Source: Embleya sp040605455 | Lineage (GTDB): Bacteria; Actinomycetota; Actinomycetes; Streptomycetales; Streptomycetaceae | Reading direction: 5' to 3' | Assembly: GCF_040605455.1 (NCBI RefSeq) | Contig: NZ_JBEXCV010000002.1 | Coordinates: forward strand, 62,001 to 126,000 | DNA length: 64,000 nt | Shown here: positions 42,638-51,420 of the stretch, in pieces | Layout: the number at the start of each line of letters is the position of its first letter | Numbering within the stretch: position 1 is the first letter of the stretch | Program-made: the position numbers and the translations under genes | The notes under the pieces: model-generated | The model's database searches: none | The model's input: the letters and a program-made list of their open reading frames with translations, nothing else | What the model was told of the DNA's origin: nothing

Positions 42638-43384
42638 CTACCCGCCGTGGCCGTTGCCGAGCAGGTAGCCGAAGACGGCGTCACCGATCAGACGATCCGT
42701 CACGTCCGCGCCGTTGGCCTCCTCGCGGGCGAACTTCACCGCGCGCTGCAACTTCTCGACCCGGTCGATGAGTTCGTTCACCCGGCGGGCCGGTAGCGCG
42801 CCGGAGAACTTGACCGTGGTCCAGTAGCCGGCGGCGATGTCCTCGAAGTACATCTCCACCTGGGCCGGGTGGTGTTCGGTCGCCTCGGCCTTGACGTGGT
42901 TGCGCGGCACCTTCTTGGTCCGCACGGTACGCACCGGCTCGGTCCGCCAGGAGTCGGTGGAGGGGTCGAGGGTCCAGGTCTCGGCGGCGTCCAGGACCGG
43001 CAGCTTGCGCACGAAGGTGTGCACGTCGACCAACTGCTTCTCCAGGAAGAGCAGGTAGGACACCGGCACGTCGCGCAGCAACGGCGTCCCGTCGACGACC
43101 ACGTCGGCGCGGGCCTCGCAGTTGGCCCAGTCCTTGGTCGCGGTCACGTCGAAGAGGCGGGTGAGCGTGCCTGTGACGGAGCGCAGCACCTCCTCGCCCT
43201 TGACCTGAACTCGGGTCGATTCGGGCGGCAGTTGCTCGCCCTCCTCGTCCTTGGGCTGGTAGGTGCGCGAGATGCCGGACAGCAACGCGCCCTTCTGGAC
43301 CCGCTGGTGGGCGTCCGTCAACTCCTGGAAGGACTTGGTCTTGACGCCCTTCTCCACCGCGATGATCTGGTTCAATTTCGCCAC
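42638..43384 (-). CDS. DUF7873-like protein
   Basis: 248 aa from ATG 43384. It starts MAKLNQIIAVEKGVKTKSFQ, then HQRVQKGALLSGISRTYQPK, SVTGTLTRLFDVTATKDWAN, PLLRDVPVSYLLFLEKQL, HPAQVEMYFEDIAAGYWTTV and SGALPARRVNELIDRVEKL. This order matches a family (DUF7873 as I recall) found in Streptomyces and in actinophages and without known function. Soluble, helical and charged. Its position next to tRNA-like sequences and its occurrence in phages suggest a mobile origin, but no integrase or att site is visible here. Confidence 0.75.
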   Translation of the reverse strand: MAKLNQIIAVEKGVKTKSFQELTDAHQRVQKGALLSGISRTYQPKDEEGEQLPPESTRVQVKGEEVLRSVTGTLTRLFDVTATKDWANCEARADVVVDGTPLLRDVPVSYLLFLEKQLVDVHTFVRKLPVLDAAETWTLDPSTDSWRTEPVRTVRTKKVPRNHVKAEATEHHPAQVEMYFEDIAAGYWTTVKFSGALPARRVNELIDRVEKLQRAVKFAREEANGADVTDRLIGDAVFGYLLGNGHGG

Positions 43385-43504
43385 GCTGCGACGCTAGCAG
43401 TGGAACGGCGGTTCGAGACAAAGGTTTTCGGCTGAGCACGGGCTGTGCACGGGGCCGCGTGGGGCCGGACCGGGCCGACGCTGACCCGGATCGCGCCATC
43501 GCCC

Positions 43505-43825
43505 TCAGCGCCTGATCGGCAGTGCGAAATCGTCGTCGGCGACGATCCGGTACGCGCTGTTGAGCTGCCACGGGCCCACCAGGCCCTTGATCCGCTCGGC
43601 GCGACGCCGCTCGCTCGCCCCGATCCGATCGAGCCACTCGGGGATCTGCTCGGGGCTCGCGTCGATCAAGGCCACCGTCATGAGCTGTTGCGGGTCGGCC
43701 AGATCGATCGCGCTGAGCACCCGCCTCGGATCGCCCGCGAACTGCTCGTCCGGGAGCCACGCGTCGCGGAAGGTCGCGTAGTCCACACCGTCGTTGAGCC
43801 GCCGTACCATCGCCCCGATCAGCAT
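43505..43825 (-). CDS. small alpha/beta-barrel-like hypothetical protein
   Basis: 106 aa from ATG 43825, with AAGGGGA upstream. Begins MLIGAMVRRLNDGVDYATFR and has the strand-helix-strand order of dimeric ferredoxin-like proteins (VLSAIDLADPQQLMTVALID, then PEWLDRIGASERRRAERIK). It could be a small ligand-binding or monooxygenase-like fold; no catalytic residue can be named. Two identical-core palindromes at 43851-43898 directly upstream indicate control by a dimeric repressor, plausibly of the TetR family. Confidence 0.65.
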   Translation of the reverse strand: MLIGAMVRRLNDGVDYATFRDAWLPDEQFAGDPRRVLSAIDLADPQQLMTVALIDASPEQIPEWLDRIGASERRRAERIKGLVGPWQLNSAYRIVADDDFALPIRR

Positions 43826-43850
43826 GTTCCCCGTCCCCTTCAGCTGTTTG

Positions 43851-43898
43851 ACTTACACCGTAAGTGCGGCGTGACGTCAGCTTGTCTTACAGCGTAAG
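43851..43898 (-). promoter_or_regulatory. two TetR-type operator palindromes
   Basis: ACTTACACCGTAAGT (43851-43865) and CTTACAGCGTAAG (43886-43898) share the core CTTAC-N3-GTAAG. Their centres are 34 bp apart, about three helical turns, so two dimers would bind on one face. They lie 26-73 bases upstream of the minus-strand gene at 43825. Two TetR genes are encoded at 44839-46133. Confidence 0.65.
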
Positions 43899-43936
43899 GA
43901 TCGTCAAGGCATCACCCCGCACGCCGCTCTGCGCCC

Positions 43937-44095
43937 TCACTTCCCGCACTCCGCCGCGCTGCGCACGACACAAACCTCGTTGCCGTCCGGGTCGGTCGAT
44001 AGGCCCACCCGGTCCCGTCCGGGATGCGCCGATCGGCGAGGCCGGCACGTACGGTCGGCGCAGTCGACGCCGACATGCAGGATGTGCGAACTCAC
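43937..44095 (-). pseudogene. internally deleted VOC/glyoxalase-fold gene
   Basis: GTG 44095 opens VSSHILHVGVDCAD, the usual first strand of a vicinal-oxygen-chelate protein, and the frame ends GLSTDPDGNEVCVVRS...GK, the usual last strand. Between them only about 20 residues remain instead of about 80, so the middle of the domain is missing. 52 codons in all. It cannot fold as a normal VOC module and is best treated as a remnant. Confidence 0.6.
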
Positions 44096-44301
44096 GTGTA
44101 TACCCCCGAATCGGAGCCCGCGCGACGGACCGATGGACGCCGCGCGAGCCGTGGGCCGTGGGTCCTGCCCATCCGCCGAACCGGTGACATACGTGTGGAA
44201 CGGCTCCGCCGCGGCCACCTGTACGAGGCAAGGTTGCCAAGACACGACGGATTCCCGTCCCTCGATGCCCGATTCCCCGTTCCCAGATTTCGGAGGCCGA
44301 C

Positions 44302-44664
44302 ATGAGCGATCTCGATGCGTACGGCGGGGCGCCCGACAACCCGGACGTACTCGTGGTCACCACCAACGACGTGCCGGGCTATCGGGTACAGCGGGTGATC
44401 GGCGAGGTGTTCGGCCTCACCGTGCGCTCCCGCAACATCGGCAGCCAACTCGGCGCGGGCCTCAAGTCGATGGTCGGCGGCGAACTGCGCGGCCTGACCA
44501 AGACCCTGGTACAAAGCCGTACGGAGGCCGCCGACCGACTCGTGGAACAGGCGCGCGGCCGGGGAGCCAACGCGATCCTGGCGATGCGGTACGACGTCAC
44601 CGACGCGGGCAACGGAACGGAGATCTGCGCGTACGGCACGGCCGTGGTGCTGGTGCAGGCGTAG
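44302..44664 (+). CDS. YbjQ/UPF0145 family protein
   Basis: 120 aa from ATG 44302. Typical family order: VLVVTTNDVPGYRVQRVIGE, VFGLTVRSRNIGSQLGAGLK, GGELRGLTKTLVQSRTEAAD, RGANAILAMRYDVTDAGNG and EICAYGTAVVLV. Small heavy-metal-binding-like (dodecin-type oligomer) proteins whose role is unknown. The last 11 codons including the stop are duplicated directly downstream (33-bp period). Confidence 0.9.
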   Translation: MSDLDAYGGAPDNPDVLVVTTNDVPGYRVQRVIGEVFGLTVRSRNIGSQLGAGLKSMVGGELRGLTKTLVQSRTEAADRLVEQARGRGANAILAMRYDVTDAGNGTEICAYGTAVVLVQA

Positions 44665-44696
44665 TACCGCACGGCCGTGGTGCTGGTGCAGGCGTA
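44631..44696. repeat. 33-bp tandem duplication
   Basis: GTACGGCACGGCCGTGGTGC and the next 13 bases (44631-44663) recur at 44664-44696 with one mismatch. The unit covers the last codons and the TAG of the YbjQ-family gene, so the second copy lies outside the coding sequence. Confidence 0.8.
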
Positions 44697-44838
44697 GTAC
44701 GGCCCGGCCCGGCCAGGCACGGCGCGGCCCGGCAGGAATCTGCCCAGCCCGGCGCGCCGGGAGGATTCTGCCCGGCCCGGCTCGGCGAGGCAGTGGGCCC
44801 GAAAGCAATCGGTCGTGGGTCGGCCGACCCTGAGGCGT

Positions 44839-45429
44839 CTACGCGATACCTGCCAGCAGCGCCGCGACAGCCAGCGCGAAACGTTCGTCGTGGTCGGCTT
44901 GCGTACCCAGACCGGCTGCCAATGCCTCCGCCAGACAGGGGAGTTCGGCGGCGTCCTGCGTCGTGGTCCGTGGTGGTGAGTCGGCGGGATCCAGCTCCGC
45001 CAACGTGTGCCCGATCACGAACGTGGTGACCGCGTTGAGCAGTTGGAAGGCACGGAGCGGCGCGAAGCCCTCGCCCACCAAGGCCGCGGCGGCACGTTCG
45101 ACGGCGGCCAGGGCGTTCGGCGTGGCGACCGGACGGGTGGCCACGAGCGGGACGACCGCCGGGTGGCGCAGCAGTTCGGCGCGGAAGGCGTGGGCGAATG
45201 CGGCGAGCCACTCCGTACGCGGTCCGACCGGCTCCGGCGACACGCTCGCGACGATCCGCTCGACCAGGCCGTCCAGGACGGCGTCCTTGTTCGGCACGTA
45301 GTGGTACAGGGTCATCGCCTCGACGCCGAGCTCGGCGCCGATCCGACGCATCGACAGCTTGCCTGTGCCGTCCCGATCGGCAAGCGCCAGCGCGGCGTCC
45401 AGGACCTGCACGCGGGAGAGTCGGCCCAT
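44839..45429 (-). CDS. TetR-family transcriptional regulator
   Basis: 196 aa from ATG 45429, 5 bases after the stop of the upstream regulator gene, so both are in one operon. N-terminal helix-turn-helix: LDAALALADRDGTGKLSMRR, IGAELGVEAMTLYHYVPNKD, AVLDGLVERIV. The C-terminal ligand domain (residues about 75-190) is of the TetR_C_1 class (FRAELLRHPAVVPLVATRPV). A dimeric repressor; the ligand is unknown. The palindromes at 43851-43898 are candidate targets. Confidence 0.85.
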   Translation of the reverse strand: MGRLSRVQVLDAALALADRDGTGKLSMRRIGAELGVEAMTLYHYVPNKDAVLDGLVERIVASVSPEPVGPRTEWLAAFAHAFRAELLRHPAVVPLVATRPVATPNALAAVERAAAALVGEGFAPLRAFQLLNAVTTFVIGHTLAELDPADSPPRTTTQDAAELPCLAEALAAGLGTQADHDERFALAVAALLAGIA

Positions 45430-45434
45430 CGGGA

Positions 45435-46133
45435 TCAGGCCAGTCCGAGCAGGTCGGCGTGCCGCTCGACCGCGTACGCGAAGAACTGATCGGCGGGGTC
45501 GACGCTGCCTGCGAGTTGGCCGAACAGTTCGAAGCTGACGATGCCGAACGCGCCGGTCCAGGCGAACAGGGCCCGGGCCAGGGCCGGCGGCGGCACGTCC
45601 AACCCGCCCGCTTCCACCACCGCTTGGAGCTGCGCGGCGAGTGGGCCGGGGAGGGCGGATGCGCCGGAGGGTCGGGCGAAGTCCTGACCCGAGTCCCGCA
45701 GGATGCGCAGGAGCGCGAACGGGACGCGCGCGAACGGAGCCAAGGTGTGCTCCGGCGCCTGGTAGCCCGGGACCGGGGAGCCGTAGATGAGCGCGTACTC
45801 GTGCGGATGCTCGCGCGCCCAGCTGCGGACCGCCTCACACAGTCCGCGCCAGGCTGCGCGCGGGTGCTCGGCGGGGGCCGCGGCCTCGACGGCGTGCTCG
45901 ACCCGCTCGCCCACCGCGTTGTACGCGTCGACGATCAGCGCGGTCAGGAGGTCGTCTCGGCTCGGGAAGTACCGGTACAGCGCGGACGAGGCCATGCCGA
46001 GCTCGCGGGCGACGGCGCGCAGCGACAACTGTTGAGCGCCCTGGGCGGCGAGGTGACGGCGCGCGGCCGCCTTGATTTCGTGGGCAAGTTCGGCTCTGGC
46101 ACGATCGCGCGCCGTACGCGTGGCTCCGGTCAT
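45435..46133 (-). CDS. TetR-family transcriptional regulator
   Basis: 232 aa from ATG 46133; an upstream in-frame extension to 46292 is non-coding in character. DNA-binding domain: IKAAARRHLAAQGAQQLSLR, AVARELGMASSALYRYFPSR, DDLLTALIVDAYNAVGERVE. The C-terminus is of the WHG/TetR_C_13 type (AWRGLCEAVRSWAREHPHEY, ALIYGSPVPGY). The region upstream carries four copies of AAACGAGAGCAC (46169-46302), possible binding sites for this or another regulator. Confidence 0.85.
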   Translation of the reverse strand: MTGATRTARDRARAELAHEIKAAARRHLAAQGAQQLSLRAVARELGMASSALYRYFPSRDDLLTALIVDAYNAVGERVEHAVEAAAPAEHPRAAWRGLCEAVRSWAREHPHEYALIYGSPVPGYQAPEHTLAPFARVPFALLRILRDSGQDFARPSGASALPGPLAAQLQAVVEAGGLDVPPPALARALFAWTGAFGIVSFELFGQLAGSVDPADQFFAYAVERHADLLGLA

Positions 46134-46168
46134 CCGGTTAGTGTGCCAGACCCCAGAGCACTGCACCC

Positions 46169-46302
46169 AAACGAGAGCACTGATCTCGTCCGACTCCACC
46201 CAAACGAGACCACCACTCCCGATTCCCCACCCACCTCTAAACGAGAGCACCGCTCGCACACCACAGTCTCGAAGCGCGACCACCGAACACAAACGAGAGC
46301 AC
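46169..46302. repeat. four direct repeats of AAACGAGA(G/C)CAC
   Basis: Copies begin at 46169, 46202, 46239 and 46291, all on plus, spaced 33, 37 and 52 bases. Three are identical and one has C for G. Several TCTCG elements on the same strand lie between them and could act as partner half-sites. They stand upstream of the TetR operon (start 46133), as regulatory repeats or iterons would. Confidence 0.6.
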
Positions 46303-46667
46303 CGCTCCCGGAACGCACCTCTCTCTCGTATCCCCGCCCCGCCCCAACGTCCCCGAATCCCCCGCCCGCCATATCAGCCCACGCCCCGCGCCCCACGCCA
46401 ACCTCGCCACCCCGCCCCCAAGCCGAACCACCCCAACCTCACACCGACCCCACCCTCGGCCCCCCAACCCCGCCCGCCCCCGCCGCACCCCCGCGCACAC
46501 CCTCACCCGCCCGCGCTACCGCGCGCCCCTCGTGAGCCCCTGTGCCCATCGGGCCAACCGGCAGCCAACCGGCCAACCGGTCCGATATGTCGACCATGGC
46601 CGGTCAATACCCCTAACCTTCAGATGCGTGGTGGTCCACCCAAATGGGCTCGGCCGGGGAGGTACAC

Positions 46668-48923
46668 ATGACCGAACGTGGTGGGCGGGTCATCCGAGTC
46701 CCGTCGGAACGCGGGCAGTTGCTGCTTGTGGAGGGTGGTAGATCCGGGCGAGGGCGACGGTCGGACGGCGGGAGCAATCTGGTCGCGATGTCGGCCCTGA
46801 CACCTCATCAGCTCTTTCCCGACGCAGCCGCCGACGTGGTCCAGTTGCCGGACGCGGTGCAGCCGCATGCGGTACGGGCCTACCTTCAGGCCGCCGGCGC
46901 GGTGGACGGACCGGTGATCGTCTATCTGACCGGGCGCCTCCTGTTCGATCGTCGACGCCGCGAACTGCACCTGGGCCTGCGTGATTCGACGCCCGGCTCG
47001 GTGCGCTACGACGGGCTTCCGTGGTCCTGGGTGGTCGAGCTGTTGGGTCCTCGGCCGGCCGAGAACACCCTGGTGATCTGCGATCTGACGGCGGGGCGGG
47101 AATCCTGGGAGGTGGCCCGCGAACGGGCGCACGAGTTGTGCCAGGGCATCCCGCTGTGGGGCGTGTTGAATCCGCCGGACGTCAAGGGTCCGCCGCATCC
47201 GTTCACCCGGGCGCTGGCGGCCGCGCTCGCTCAGGGCTTTCCCGAACTTCCGGACCCGGTACCGGCCGAGGAGATCCACCCGCTGCTCGCCGAGCGGGCC
47301 CGACTGGTCCAGGACACGGTCGAGTTCGCGCCATCTGCCGGCTCGCTGGCGCTGGCCAACTGCTCTCCCGAGGCGCGTCCGCCGACCCTGCGTACGGCCG
47401 TTCGCAGGCTCAAGGCGGTCACGCCGCGTGGCAACGGCGCCGCCGGGACCGGGATCTCGGCGCTGTCCGCCGTGCCGCCCAACGGCATGACCCCGGCGCA
47501 GCGTTCCGGTCTGCGTGGCTCCGGTGTGGTCGGCGGCGGAGTCGATCGCGAGCCCGCCGAGCGGCGGCCGGCGTCCACCGACCCACGCGCCGAACCCGAA
47601 GCGGAGCCGACCACCCGCCCCCGCGACGAATCCGGGGTCGGCCGGCGCGCCCTGGGGCTGGTCCGATCCGTACTCACCTCCGGGCCGGACGACGAGCCCG
47701 AGGTACCCGGTACCAGCCTGCGCGACGCCCTCCGAGCCGGCGCCGCCAAGCCGGGCAGCCGCCCGCCGGTCCAACCCGCCGGCAAGGAGGGCACGCCGTC
47801 CGCGACCGGTCGTGGCGCCGCCGGCCAGGCCGCTCGCGGCAAGGCGCGCCCGCCCACCAAGTCCGGGCTGCTCGACCGTGAACCGGAGTTCCCCGGCCCG
47901 ACCGACCGCCGCACGAACGAACCGGGACACAACTCGGCGAGCGGCTCCGCGGCGCGCACCGCCAACAGCGCCGCACCCGACTCCGTGAACAGCCCCGCAG
48001 GCGCCGCGACTCGCCCCACGCCCCGCACGACGACCGGCACCAAGCCGAACCGCCGTGCGGCCGCAGGCTCCGCGCCGCGCCCGCATCCCGAGCCGCCGCC
48101 CCCGCCGCCGCCTCGGATAACCGTGCGAATCCAGGCGACCGACGCCAGTGCGCTGACCCCGACCCCCGCGCGTCGTCCGCCGAGCACGAGTCCGACCCAA
48201 CTGCCGCCGGCGCTCGCGCCGAACCGAGGGATCGGACCGGGCCGGCCGATGTCGATGCCGTTACGCGGCCGAGCCGTTGCGCCCACTCCCGCCCGACGGG
48301 CGCTGTCGCAGGGTGCGTCGGCGGCGGGCGCGTTGATCCGGCCGGCGGACGTACTGCCCACGTACTGGAACGAATTGGCCGCCATCCGCCACGCGGCGGA
48401 CACCGGGCGCGGCATGGAGGCGTGGCAGAAGGCCGCCGAACTCAGCATGCACATGGAGCGGTTGGTCGGTCCGGCCCATCCCGGCACGCTGGACGCCCAG
48501 GCCATGCTGGCGTTCGTGAGCGCAGGACTGGGTCGGGTCGCGGACGCGGTACTGATCTACTGTCAGGTCGCCGAGCGCGGCGCGGAGGCGGTCGGCCCGC
48601 AACACCCGAGTACGATCGCCGCCGCGGACAACGCGCTCAAGGTGTGGCTGCGGGTGCCGGACGCCCAGGAGTCGGTGCGGCTCGGGCCCGCCGTCGTGGC
48701 GATGCGCGAACGTGTTCCGGGCCCGGCGAATCGTGGCCTGGAAACCGCCCGGGCGCACCTGACCCGGATGCGGTTCATCCTCGACCCGACTGCGGCGGAC
48801 CCCCGCCCACGGCCCGAAGCCCGGTCCGACCCACTCGCCCAGGCCCCTTCCGACCCGGATCCCGACCGCCGGCCGACCCAGGTCCGAGGCGCCCCCGTCC
48901 GCCGCCGACACGCGAAGGCCTGA
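46668..48923 (+). CDS. TPR protein with caspase-like degenerate N-terminus
   Basis: 751 aa from ATG 46668 with GGGGAGG upstream. Residues 55-230 form an alpha/beta unit whose layout recalls caspase/C14 domains: GPVIVYLTGRLLFDRRRREL, HLGLRDSTP, LPWSWVVELLGPRPAENTLV, ICDLTAGRESWEVA. The positions of the catalytic His and Cys are not conserved, so it would be inactive (low-confidence reading). Residues 240-560 are Pro/Ala/Arg-rich and disordered, including a run of prolines. The C-terminus (about 565-710) has TPR repeats (AWQKAAELSMHMERLVGPAH, AVLIYCQVAERGAEAVG). A scaffold or sensor role is likely. Confidence 0.65.
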   Translation: MTERGGRVIRVPSERGQLLLVEGGRSGRGRRSDGGSNLVAMSALTPHQLFPDAAADVVQLPDAVQPHAVRAYLQAAGAVDGPVIVYLTGRLLFDRRRRELHLGLRDSTPGSVRYDGLPWSWVVELLGPRPAENTLVICDLTAGRESWEVARERAHELCQGIPLWGVLNPPDVKGPPHPFTRALAAALAQGFPELPDPVPAEEIHPLLAERARLVQDTVEFAPSAGSLALANCSPEARPPTLRTAVRRLKAVTPRGNGAAGTGISALSAVPPNGMTPAQRSGLRGSGVVGGGVDREPAERRPASTDPRAEPEAEPTTRPRDESGVGRRALGLVRSVLTSGPDDEPEVPGTSLRDALRAGAAKPGSRPPVQPAGKEGTPSATGRGAAGQAARGKARPPTKSGLLDREPEFPGPTDRRTNEPGHNSASGSAARTANSAAPDSVNSPAGAATRPTPRTTTGTKPNRRAAAGSAPRPHPEPPPPPPPRITVRIQATDASALTPTPARRPPSTSPTQLPPALAPNRGIGPGRPMSMPLRGRAVAPTPARRALSQGASAAGALIRPADVLPTYWNELAAIRHAADTGRGMEAWQKAAELSMHMERLVGPAHPGTLDAQAMLAFVSAGLGRVADAVLIYCQVAERGAEAVGPQHPSTIAAADNALKVWLRVPDAQESVRLGPAVVAMRERVPGPANRGLETARAHLTRMRFILDPTAADPRPRPEARSDPLAQAPSDPDPDRRPTQVRGAPVRRRHAKA

Positions 48924-49086
48924 GCGAGCGCCCGGCGTTCATGCGGTCCCGTACCGGGCGGCCGCCCGGTACGCGCCGTCGGCCCCGCCCTCGAAGCCGT
49001 GCGCGGCTTCCGCGCGCCCGCCCAAAGTGCCCGCGCAAGACCCGACCACCCCTACCTGTCGCGCCCGCCGGCCTCGCCACCCGCCT

Positions 49087-49189
49087 CACCGAGGTCACCG
49101 AGGTCACCGAGGTCGCCAAGACTTCCAAGACCACCCACGTCACCCACATCACCCACGTCATCCACGTCATCCACGTCATCCACGTCACC
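49087..49189. repeat. 9-bp tandem repeat tract
   Basis: Two related simple-sequence blocks: CACCGAGGT repeated about three times, then CCACGTCAT/CCACGTCAC-type units repeated about seven times. They lie in the non-coding space before the MFS gene. Reading frames across them are meaningless repeats. Confidence 0.7.
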
Positions 49190-49668
49190 CTGGCAACAGC
49201 ATCCGATACCGGCGTCCGGTACCGGCGTCCTGCACCACTTCACCGACATCCCGCAACCGCATCCCGAAGTGCCCATCCGCCAACTCACGTTCGCCAAACC
49301 CCCGAGTCCCGGCGGGCTGCCGGGTCCGCCGATCCCCGCGCCCCACCGGCCCCACGCACCCCGCCGGCGCCCACCCCGACTCGCAAGCCGCCCCGCCCCC
49401 GCGAACCCCCACCCCTCGGAACTGCCGCCGCCTGCCCGCGCATTCGACCCGCCGCGTCGCCCCAGGTACGGCCGTTGCCCGCGATCAAAATCGCAACCCG
49501 TTCCATTTCTTGGCGTTCGCTCTGGTAGCGCGCTACCGGCCGGTACTAAGGTCACTCCACGCGTTGGCCCAGGGGGCCGTCCCTTCCCCCTGGTCCGACG
49601 TATTCGCACGGCCGCATTTCCCCCAGCACCCCCGTACCTCGATAGACCCAGCTGGTCGAGGAGGCCGC

Positions 49669-51420
49669 ATGTCTTCCCCCACGTCCCCATCGGGCCCACC
49701 GGCCGCGAGCGATCCCGAACCCCCGCCGTCGGCACCTCCCGGCCCGCTGCCCGCACTGCTCCGGGGCCTGTGGCACCGCCAGTTGGACCGTTACCCGGCC
49801 AACGGCCCGCGGATCTTCTACCTGTCCATCGTGGTCATCGGCTCGGTGATTCTCTACTACGAGCTGTACATCCAGTACGCGGTCTCCACGCTGCTGATGC
49901 ACGAATACGGCATGACGTTCATGTACGCGACGATGATCTCGGTCGTCGGCAACGCGGTCGGCGCGTTCGCCTCACTATTGGCCGGCCTCGCCGATCGGTG
50001 GGGTCGGGCCAACCTGGTCGTGTACGGCTTGGCGTTGACCGGTGTGCTCGTGCTGTTCGCGTTGCCCAACGCGCAGAGCAAGGGCTGGTTCATGTTCTTC
50101 ATGGCCCTGGTGAACATCGTCGAGGGCATGGCCCTGGTCGCCACGCCCGCGCTGATCCGCGACTTCTCGCCGCAGGTGAGTCGAGCGGGCGCGATGGGCT
50201 TTTGGACACTGGGGCCGATCATCGGCAGCCTGGTGGTCACCTCGGTCAGCAGCAACACGCTGGACACCAGCAGTTGGCAGGACGAGTTCCGGTACGCGGG
50301 CATCGCCGGCCTGGTCGTGTTCGTGATCGCGTTGTTCGGGCTGCGCGAGTTGTCCCCGGCGCTGCGCGATCAGCTCATGGTCTCGCTGCGGGACAAGGCA
50401 CTGATCGAGGCCAGGGCCCGCGGCCTGGACGTGGAGGCCGCGCAGAAGAACCACTGGCGGCAGATGATGCGGCTGGACATCCTCGCGCCCGCGCTCGGGA
50501 TCAGCCTGCACCTGATGTTCTACTACACGGTCGTCGGCAACCTGGTCGTCTACTACTCGACCGTCTACGGGTACTCCGAGCAGCGGACGAACGCGCTCGC
50601 CAACTGGTACTGGGGCGCCAACGCGATCGCGCTCGTCGTGGTCGGCATCGCGTCCGACCTGACCCGGGTCCGCAAGCCGTTCATGATCGTGGGCGGCGTG
50701 GGCACGGTGGTCTTCACGTTCCTGTTCGCGCTGACCACGGACAAGCCGGACACGGACTACTACACGTTCGCGTGGCTCCTGGTCGGCATCGGCGTGTGCA
50801 GCGGGCTGACCTACGCGCCGTGGATGGCCGGGTACACCGAGACCGTCGAGAAGCACAACCCGGCGGCCACTGCGACGGGTCTGGCGGTGTGGGGCTGGAT
50901 CATCCGGATCGTGGTGTCGGTGTCGGCGGTGTTCACGCCCCTGATCGTCACGTCGGCGACGCCGCTGGTGAACCACGGCGAAGAGGTGGTCGCGGCGCAG
51001 GCGGACGCCGGTCCCGCGCTGGAGTTGGTGCAAAAGGATCCGGAGCTGTTCATCCAGATGTCCAAGTTCCCGGACCGCGCGTCGATCCCGATCGAATTGC
51101 AGATCAAGGCATTGCAGCTGGCCGGCGGCGACCTCGCCAAGCTGAATCTGGTCGAGCAGAAGCAGAAGTCGCTGGGAATCCTGATCGACCACGGCGAGGA
51201 CGTCCAGAAGGCGAAGGACCGCGCGAGCGACGAGTGGATGCGCTGGTGGTGGCTGACCCTGGCGTGTCAGGCGCTGTTCATCCCATGCGTGTTCGTAATG
51301 GCCGGCCGCTGGAGTCCGCGCAAGGCACGGGAGGACGAGGAGGCACACGCACGTCGGGTCGAGGAGGAACTGGCGGCACTGGGTGCCGATGGTCCAGTGG
51401 GCCTGGCGAAGACCGCCTGA
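49669..51420 (+). CDS. MFS transporter
   Basis: 583 aa from ATG 49669 with GAGGAGG upstream. After a 30-residue Pro-rich N-terminus come about 12 membrane helices, e.g. IFYLSIVVIGSVILYYEL, MISVVGNAVGAFASLLAG with the MFS loop GLADRWGRANLVVYG (motif A), and ALVNIVEGMALVATPALIRD. A soluble 100-residue insert rich in Glu/Lys/Gln (EEVVAAQADAGPALELVQ to EQKQKSLGILIDHGEDV) lies just before the last helix, longer than in standard MFS proteins. The substrate is unknown. A hairpin (CCAGGGGG...CCCCCTGG, about 49564-49589) lies 80 bases upstream. Confidence 0.85.
   Translation: MSSPTSPSGPPAASDPEPPPSAPPGPLPALLRGLWHRQLDRYPANGPRIFYLSIVVIGSVILYYELYIQYAVSTLLMHEYGMTFMYATMISVVGNAVGAFASLLAGLADRWGRANLVVYGLALTGVLVLFALPNAQSKGWFMFFMALVNIVEGMALVATPALIRDFSPQVSRAGAMGFWTLGPIIGSLVVTSVSSNTLDTSSWQDEFRYAGIAGLVVFVIALFGLRELSPALRDQLMVSLRDKALIEARARGLDVEAAQKNHWRQMMRLDILAPALGISLHLMFYYTVVGNLVVYYSTVYGYSEQRTNALANWYWGANAIALVVVGIASDLTRVRKPFMIVGGVGTVVFTFLFALTTDKPDTDYYTFAWLLVGIGVCSGLTYAPWMAGYTETVEKHNPAATATGLAVWGWIIRIVVSVSAVFTPLIVTSATPLVNHGEEVVAAQADAGPALELVQKDPELFIQMSKFPDRASIPIELQIKALQLAGGDLAKLNLVEQKQKSLGILIDHGEDVQKAKDRASDEWMRWWWLTLACQALFIPCVFVMAGRWSPRKAREDEEAHARRVEEELAALGADGPVGLAKTA

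Noticed and set aside
49087..49189. CRISPR array
   Set aside because: The 9-bp units are contiguous, without spacers of constant length; it is a minisatellite.
49564..49589. Terminator or riboswitch upstream of the MFS gene
   Set aside because: An 8-bp CCAGGGGG/CCCCCTGG hairpin is visible, but there is no conserved riboswitch core and its position does not decide between terminator, attenuator and chance.
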